Below are positions 54,974 to 59,290 of a stretch of 59,290 nt of DNA, piece after piece. The translations under genes and the position numbers were made by a program. Numbering within the stretch: position 1 is the first letter of the stretch; each line of letters starts with the position of its first letter. The notes under the pieces were generated by a model, which was given only the letters and a program-made list of their open reading frames with translations, had not been told where the DNA came from and made no database searches. Origin of the DNA: JBASNZ01 sp049657775 (GTDB taxonomy: Bacteria > Actinomycetota > Coriobacteriia > Anaerosomatales > Anaerosomataceae); assembly GCA_049657775.1 (NCBI GenBank), contig JBASNZ010000120.1, forward strand, positions 1-59,290, written 5' to 3'.

Positions 54974-56458
54974 ATGGCCTTCAGGGATCTGCGCGAGTAC
55001 ATCGCGCTGCTCGAGAGCAAGGGACAGCTCCGTCGCATCACTGCCGAGGTCGACCCTCGGTTGGAGATCGGCGAGATCGCCGATCGGGTGAGCAAGGCCG
55101 TCGGTCCTGCGCTGGTGTTCGAGAACCCGGTCGACCGTGCCACAGGTCGCCGCTACGCCACTCCGGTAGCAATCAACCTCATGGGAAGCTACGACCGGAT
55201 GGCGTGGGCGCTCGGAGTCGACGCCCGGACAGGGACGTGGCGAGACTTGGACGCCAAGGTGCAGCAGCTGATGGACTTGCTGCCGCTGGACGCCCCGGCC
55301 TCAGTAATGGACAAGCTGGGAATCGCGAAGAACCTGGCAGGACTGGCCGGTTCGGGCGCCAAGACGGTCAGAAAGGCACCGGTGCAGGACGTCGTCCTGC
55401 GCGGGGACGATGTGGACCTGGGCTCGCTTCCTGTTCTCACGACGTGGCCGCAGGACGGCGGACCGTTCGTGACGCTGCCGCTTGTCGTTACGAGCGACCC
55501 CAAGGGCAAGCTCAACCTCGGCATGTACCGGCTGCAGGTGTATGACCGCAACACGACCGGTCTGCACATCCACGAGCATCATGACGGCGCGAAGAACCTG
55601 CGCGCCTGGAAGGCTGCAGGAGTCTCGCGCGTTCCGGTTTCGGTGGCGCTCGGGTCGGATCCGGTCACCATCTTCTCGGCCACGGCCCCCGTGCCGCCGA
55701 TCATCGACGAGTATCTGTTCTCGGGGATCTTGCGCGGAGAGAGCGTTGAGGTCGTCAAGTGCGTGACGAACGATCTTCTGGTGCCAGCGCATGCGGAGAT
55801 CGTGCTCGAGGGCTGGTGCGACGTCGACGAGACCCGATGGGAAGGCCCGTTCGGCGACCACACGGGGTACTACTCGCTTGCGGATGACTTCCCGGTGTTC
55901 CATGTCGAGGCGATCACGATGCGTCGTGACGCCATCTATCCGACGACCATCGTGGGACGCCCGCCCATGGAGGACTGCTACATGGCCAAGGCCACGGAGC
56001 GGATCTTCCTGCCGGTCATCAAGGCCATGATGCCCGAGGTGATCGACTACGATCTGCCGCTGGAGGGGGTCTTCCACAACTGTGCGATCTTCCAGATCAA
56101 GAAGGAGTTCGCCGGCCAGGCATTCCGCGTGATGAACTTCGCCTGGTCGATGGGTCAGATGATGTTCACCAAGTTCGTCATCGTGGTCGACGAGGACGTT
56201 GACTGCCACGACTACTCGCAGGTCGCATGGCGGTGCTTCAACAACGTCGACCCAAGCCGCGACGTGCTCATCAGCAAGGGACCCCTTGACCGGCTCGATC
56301 ACAGCAGCAACTACGAGAGCTTCGGCTTCAAGATGGGCATCGACGCGACACGGCCGATCGCCAACGAGGGTCACGAACGGGAGTGGCCCGAGGCGCTAGA
56401 GATGTCGCCCGAAGTGAAGGCCCGTGTGGACGAGTTGTGGGGGAGTCTCGGCCTGTGA
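54974..56458 (+). CDS. UbiD-family decarboxylase, likely menaquinone pathway (MqnL-type)
   Basis: 494 residues from ATG 54974 with GAGGAGG upstream. It has the N-terminal FRDLREYIALLESKGQLRRI and the prenylated-FMN/metal segment LNLGMYRLQVYDRNTTGLHIHEHHDG, here given in parts, and IVGRPPMEDCYMAKATERIFLP. It decarboxylates an aromatic acid using prenylated FMN supplied by the UbiX protein two genes on. With the adjoining UbiA and UbiX genes it fits the late steps of the futalosine menaquinone route (MqnL, MqnP, MqnM); the classical MenA route is less likely. Confidence 0.9.
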   Translation: MAFRDLREYIALLESKGQLRRITAEVDPRLEIGEIADRVSKAVGPALVFENPVDRATGRRYATPVAINLMGSYDRMAWALGVDARTGTWRDLDAKVQQLMDLLPLDAPASVMDKLGIAKNLAGLAGSGAKTVRKAPVQDVVLRGDDVDLGSLPVLTTWPQDGGPFVTLPLVVTSDPKGKLNLGMYRLQVYDRNTTGLHIHEHHDGAKNLRAWKAAGVSRVPVSVALGSDPVTIFSATAPVPPIIDEYLFSGILRGESVEVVKCVTNDLLVPAHAEIVLEGWCDVDETRWEGPFGDHTGYYSLADDFPVFHVEAITMRRDAIYPTTIVGRPPMEDCYMAKATERIFLPVIKAMMPEVIDYDLPLEGVFHNCAIFQIKKEFAGQAFRVMNFAWSMGQMMFTKFVIVVDEDVDCHDYSQVAWRCFNNVDPSRDVLISKGPLDRLDHSSNYESFGFKMGIDATRPIANEGHEREWPEALEMSPEVKARVDELWGSLGL

Positions 56459-57408
56459 GCAAGGTAGCCGAGAAGTCCAAGGTCTTCCTTGAACTGGTCA
56501 AATTCGAGCACTCCATCTTCGCGTTGCCGTATGCCTATATCGGAGCCCTCTACGGCGCAAAGATCGCGCGCGAGATCGTGACCGCGTCGCCCGGCGTCGA
56601 GGTGCAGAACCCGTGGTTGGTGGTCCTGAGTCTCGACGGACCGGGTTGGCCATCGTGGTCAGCGATCGTCTGGATCACCGTTGTCATGGTTGGCGCCCGC
56701 GCGTTCGCGTTCGTCGTTAACCGGGCGGTCGACAAGGAGATCGATGCGCGCAATCCCCGCACCGCCGGGCGCGCAATCCCCGCAGGCCTGATCAAGGCCT
56801 GGGAGCTGTGGGTCTTCTCGGCGGTGATGCTCGGGGCGTACCTGTTCGGTGTGTGGCAGTTACACCCGGTCACCAGGTGGCTGTGGCCGATCCCGCTGGC
56901 GGCGTTCGTCATCTACCCGTACCTCAAGCGCGTCACGCCGTTGTGTCACTACTGGTTGGGCCTCTGCCTCGGTCTGGCGCCCGTAGGCGGCTGGGTCGCA
57001 GTGGGTGGTCCCATCTCGGATGCGGCACCATGGGTTTTCGGTACCGCGGTGATGCTGTGGACCGCCGGCTTCGACATCATCTACGCCACGCAGGACATCG
57101 AGTGCGACATCCGAGATGGTTTGCACTCCATGCCTGTGGACTTCGGCGTGAGGCGTGCGCTGACACAGGCACGGCTCACGCACGTGTCGACCGTCGTGCT
57201 ACTCCTCCTCGGAGGCGCATTGGCGGGTGCAGGATGGCCGTGGTACGCCGCAGTGGCCGTGGCCGCAGTCTTGCTTGGGTATGAGAACAGCATCGTCAAG
57301 CCGGACGATCTGTCCCGTGTCAACGCGGCGTTCTTCACCGTCAACGGCATCATCGCCGTCGTGGTATTCGCAGGGGCGCTGGCCGACCGCCTGTTAGGAG
57401 GGCTCTGA
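56455..57408 (+). CDS. UbiA-family prenyltransferase (MqnP-type)
   Basis: 317 residues from GTG 56455, overlapping the previous stop. Eight to nine membrane helices. The two prenyl-diphosphate Mg2+ sites are NRAVDKEIDARNPRT (NxxxDxxxD) and DIIYATQDIECDIRDG (DxxxD). It attaches a polyprenyl chain to an aromatic acid in the membrane. Position between ubiD and ubiX genes supports a role in menaquinone formation from 1,4-dihydroxy-6-naphthoate. Confidence 0.93.
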   Translation: MSKVAEKSKVFLELVKFEHSIFALPYAYIGALYGAKIAREIVTASPGVEVQNPWLVVLSLDGPGWPSWSAIVWITVVMVGARAFAFVVNRAVDKEIDARNPRTAGRAIPAGLIKAWELWVFSAVMLGAYLFGVWQLHPVTRWLWPIPLAAFVIYPYLKRVTPLCHYWLGLCLGLAPVGGWVAVGGPISDAAPWVFGTAVMLWTAGFDIIYATQDIECDIRDGLHSMPVDFGVRRALTQARLTHVSTVVLLLLGGALAGAGWPWYAAVAVAAVLLGYENSIVKPDDLSRVNAAFFTVNGIIAVVVFAGALADRLLGGL

Positions 57409-57409
57409 C

Positions 57410-58006
57410 ATGAGCTCATATGTCGTTGTCATCACCGGTGCGTCGGGGTCGGTCTACGGCATGCGCGCCGTGGAGCAGCTGCTGTCCGCGGGTCATTCCG
57501 TCGCGCTTGTGGTCACTCCGACCGGCGCCGAGGTAATGGCGTACGAGTTGGGCTTTCGGCTGCCGACCACCGGAGCGCGAGAAGCGGTCCTACGGTTCCT
57601 CGAGATGGGACCGGACGTTGCCCTGCGCGTTGCCGCCGACGGCGACCTGTTCGATGCGGCCGCAAGTGGATCGAGTCCTGTGGACGGCGTTGTCGTGATC
57701 CCCGCGTCCATGGGGTTCATCGGTTCGGTCGCGGCAGGGCTGGCGAGCGACCTGGCCGAGCGCGCCGCCGACGTTGCGCTCAAGGAGCGACGCCCGCTCG
57801 TACTTGTGCCCCGGGAGACGCCGCTCAATCTGATCCACCTCAAGAATCTGACCAGACTCGCGGAAGCGGGCGCCGTCATAGCGCCGGCCATGCCGGCCTT
57901 CTACCATCGTCCCGAGACCCTGGATGACCAGGTCAACTTCGTCGTGGGGAAGATTCTCGACGTACTCGGCGTAAACCATGACCTCTACCAGAGGTGGAGG
58001 GAATAG
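57410..58006 (+). CDS. ubiX: Flavin prenyltransferase UbiX
   Basis: 198 residues from ATG 57410, one base after the UbiA-family stop. FMN-binding VVVITGASGSVYGMRAVEQL, the substrate region VVIPASMGFIGSVAAGLASDLAERAADVALKERRPL and LVLVPRETPLNLIHLKNLTRL are diagnostic. It makes prenylated FMN from dimethylallyl phosphate and reduced FMN, the cofactor of the UbiD-type enzyme in the same operon. Confidence 0.95.
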   Translation: MSSYVVVITGASGSVYGMRAVEQLLSAGHSVALVVTPTGAEVMAYELGFRLPTTGAREAVLRFLEMGPDVALRVAADGDLFDAAASGSSPVDGVVVIPASMGFIGSVAAGLASDLAERAADVALKERRPLVLVPRETPLNLIHLKNLTRLAEAGAVIAPAMPAFYHRPETLDDQVNFVVGKILDVLGVNHDLYQRWRE

Positions 58007-58110
58007 CGACACGGCTTGACGTGGTACGTCCAGCAGGAGCAGAATCATCCCGTAACAGGGTCTCCATCACACCAGAGTCGTAGCAGAAGTCGTAGAAGAA
58101 GGAGAACGTC

Positions 58111-58263
58111 ATGACCCTCGCGCAGGCGCGAAAGCGCTATCCGTTGGTTCCCCGTGAGATCGTCAAGTGGGCCGTTGAGAATATCTCCGACCCGAGTGAT
58201 CTTGAGCGCGGACTCCATCGCCTCGAGCAGGCCAAACGCATCCAGGTGAAGTACGGCGTCTAA
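58111..58263 (+). CDS. Small conserved-looking protein, 50 residues
   Basis: ATG 58111 is preceded by AAGGAG at seven bases. The product starts MTLAQARKRYPLVPREIVKW and ends with ERGLHRLEQAKRIQVKYGV; it is basic and helical, without cysteines or membrane segment. It may be the last gene of the ubiDAX unit (104 bases after ubiX) or have its own promoter (TTGACG near 58016). Codon use resembles real genes in the window. Unknown function. Confidence 0.65.
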   Translation: MTLAQARKRYPLVPREIVKWAVENISDPSDLERGLHRLEQAKRIQVKYGV

Positions 58264-58384
58264 CCCCTTCGGCGCCGGTTCTCCCTCGGCGCGCGCGGTA
58301 CGCACGAAGAGCCCCCACCTCTCGTGTACCCCCACGCCGCGTGCGCCCGCTGAGCAGCCGTAACGGCGACTCGGCGGCAACGGA

Positions 58385-58420
58385 AGGACCCGACCGCTAC
58401 GGCGGTCGGGTCCTCTTCAT
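58385..58420. terminator. Terminator between the small ORF and tRNA-Cys
   Basis: A perfect 13-bp stem (58385-58397 with 58402-58414), loop TACG, then CTTCATT on the plus strand. It can also stop transcription of the minus-strand tRNA-Cys. Confidence 0.85.
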
Positions 58421-58423
58421 TGC

Positions 58424-58497
58424 TGGAGGCGACGCCCGGATTCGAACCGGGGATAAAGGCTTTGCAGGCCTCTGCCTTGCCACTTGGCGACGTCGCC
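58424..58497 (-). tRNA. tRNA-Cys (anticodon GCA)
   Basis: Acceptor stem GGCGACG/CGTCGCC, discriminator T, encoded CCA at 58424-58426. Anticodon loop CTGCAAA gives GCA; T-loop GGTTCGAATCC. Confidence 0.96.
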
Positions 58498-58526
58498 GTA
58501 TGGGGGTGTACCCCTCTTTCAATACA

Positions 58527-58572
58527 GAAGGCCGGCCCCGACGGGCTTCCGATGAGCCTCGGACCGACCTTC
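58527..58572 (-). terminator. Imperfect hairpin between tRNA-Gly and tRNA-Cys
   Basis: GAAGG/CCTTC ends close a long imperfect GC-rich stem, followed on the minus strand by TGTATTG. It may terminate or separate the two minus-strand tRNAs. Confidence 0.4.
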
Positions 58573-58584
58573 CGGAGAGTGCGA

Positions 58585-58660
58585 TGGAGCGGACGACGGG
58601 ATTCGAACCCGCGACCCCAACCTTGGCAAGGTTGTGCTCTACCAACTGAGCCACGTCCGC
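58585..58660 (-). tRNA. tRNA-Gly (anticodon GCC)
   Basis: Acceptor stem GCGGACG/CGTCCGC, discriminator T, encoded CCA at 58585-58587. Anticodon stem-loop AACCTTGCCAAGGTT gives GCC; D-loop and GGTTCGAATCC T-arm present. Confidence 0.97.
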
Positions 58661-58789
58661 GCGCAAGGGGTAGTCTACCAACGGGGTAGCGGGGGTGCAA
58701 GGGCGAATATCCGACGCCTGTGATTGGGGTCTAGCGTAGTCAGGCGAGACTGCTACAATAGTCGTCGCTGTTCCAAGGGACAGTCGAAC

Positions 58790-58864
58790 GGGCGCTTAGC
58801 TCAGGGGGAGAGCACTTCCTTGACGCGGAAGGGGTCGTAGGTTCAAATCCTACAGCGCCCACCA
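58790..58864 (+). tRNA. tRNA-Val (anticodon GAC)
   Basis: Acceptor stem GGGCGCT/AGCGCCC with discriminator A and encoded CCA. Anticodon stem CTTCC/GGAAG encloses TTGACGC, so GAC. A TACAAT (58754-58759) upstream is a likely -10. Confidence 0.97.
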
Positions 58865-58873
58865 GAATCAGTA

Positions 58874-58911
58874 CCCCGTCACCGGGATTTTGGTGGCGGG
58901 GTTTCTTTCTT
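58874..58911 (+). terminator. Rho-independent terminator after tRNA-Val
   Basis: CCCCGTCACC (58874-58883) pairs with GGTGGCGGGG (58892-58901), one G-U, loop of eight, then TTTCTTTCTT. Confidence 0.92.
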
Positions 58912-59040
58912 CAGGACTTCGTCGCTCCCGGGATCCCGAATCATCACATGCGCCGCGGCGCCGCGGCGCACCCGCGCCGGATGAGCGCATTAGCGGCTGG
59001 CTGGATATACTGATATGACGTCGCGATCCGGGAGGTAAAC

Positions 59041-59290
59041 GTGGTTCGTTCATTCAGAGCATGTCTCGTCGCCACATGTGTGATCGTCGCAGTCGCTTTG
59101 ATGCCCGCGCCGGCGTTTGCCGCCGAGTGGCCCGCCGGGAGTATCCGCGTGGCCCTAGACGCGCAGCGGATCGCGGGGCCGGACCGCTACGCCACGGCCG
59201 TTGCGACCGCACGGCATGGGTTCCCTGCGTGGACCGGCGTCACGCACGTCGTGATCGCCTCGGGCGAGACCCGGTCGGCCGCCGACGCGC
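59041..59290 (+). CDS. Secreted protein with cell-wall-binding type 2 repeat (truncated)
   Basis: GTG 59041 follows GGGAGG. The first 83 residues are in the window. A Sec signal peptide with hydrophobic core CLVATCVIVAVALM ends in PAFAAEW, probably cleaved after AFA. The mature part begins the CWB2 repeat: RIAGPDRYATAVATA and VVIASGE. Such repeats hold proteins to the wall of Gram-positive bacteria by binding anionic polymer. The C-terminal function is outside the window. Confidence 0.88.
   Translation, partial: MVRSFRACLVATCVIVAVALMPAPAFAAEWPAGSIRVALDAQRIAGPDRYATAVATARHGFPAWTGVTHVVIASGETRSAADA

Overview
This 59.3 kb window comes from a high-GC, Gram-positive-type bacterium, most likely an anaerobic, early-branching actinobacterium (Coriobacteriia or the Anaerosomatales/OPB41 kind). 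The strongest evidence is the block uvrC, rapZ, yvcK, whiA, gap, pgk, tpiA, (gpmI), secG, an order characteristic of Actinobacteria. GTG and TTG starts are frequent, lipoproteins carry ordinary lipoboxes, menaquinone-type ubiD/ubiA/ubiX genes are present, and a secreted protein with a cell-wall-binding type 2 repeat begins at the right edge. The lineage call is inference from gene order and families. There are no insertion sequences, prophages, CRISPR arrays or rRNA genes.

Layout. 1-11.6 kb: end of a Zn/Cd-type P-type ATPase; a CLC-family transporter of the fluoride type behind a fluoride riboswitch; a UbiB-type kinase with a small coiled-coil partner; larE; acetyl-CoA synthetase; the nitrogen operon amtB-glnB-glnD; a lipoprotein. 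11.6-24.8 kb: uvrA behind an SOS box, then uvrC, rapZ, yvcK, whiA, the lower-glycolysis genes and secG. 25-31 kb: a dipeptide/oligopeptide ABC transporter operon and tRNA-Leu(GAG). 31-39 kb: a metallophosphoesterase, a MASE3-GAF-SpoIIE phosphatase, a two-gene radical-SAM-type pair plus an aminotransferase, a cyclic-nucleotide-binding protein and a PHP phosphoesterase. 38.7-49.4 kb: a metal/thiol and sigma-54 island. 49.5-53.6 kb: a partner-switching module, with a 1090-aa phosphatase and a STAS-HATPase fusion. 53.7-58.3 kb: nitroreductase, HAD hydrolase, the ubiD-ubiA-ubiX trio and a 50-aa ORF. 58.4-59.3 kb: tRNA-Cys, tRNA-Gly, tRNA-Val and the start of the CWB2 protein.

The most interesting region is 38.7-49.4 kb. 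Three near-identical palindromes of the ATACCC(N)GGGGTAT class lie inside sigma-70 promoters. They stand before trxA-(zinc ribbon)-DUF302, between a CsoR/CstR-family repressor and a zinc-type CDF transporter (where one operator is the spacer of both divergent promoters), and before ccdA. The repressor keeps both cysteines of the family but has serine where copper-sensing CsoR has histidine, so persulfide or thiol sensing is as likely as copper. Between these sites lies a translationally coupled cassette of rpoN (sigma-54), a membrane histidine kinase and an NtrC-type activator. A near-perfect -24/-12 promoter follows it and drives a membrane zinc-ribbon protein and an HMA metallochaperone. Sigma-54 is rare in Actinobacteria, so this looks like a self-contained sigma-54 circuit embedded in a metal/thiol homeostasis regulon.
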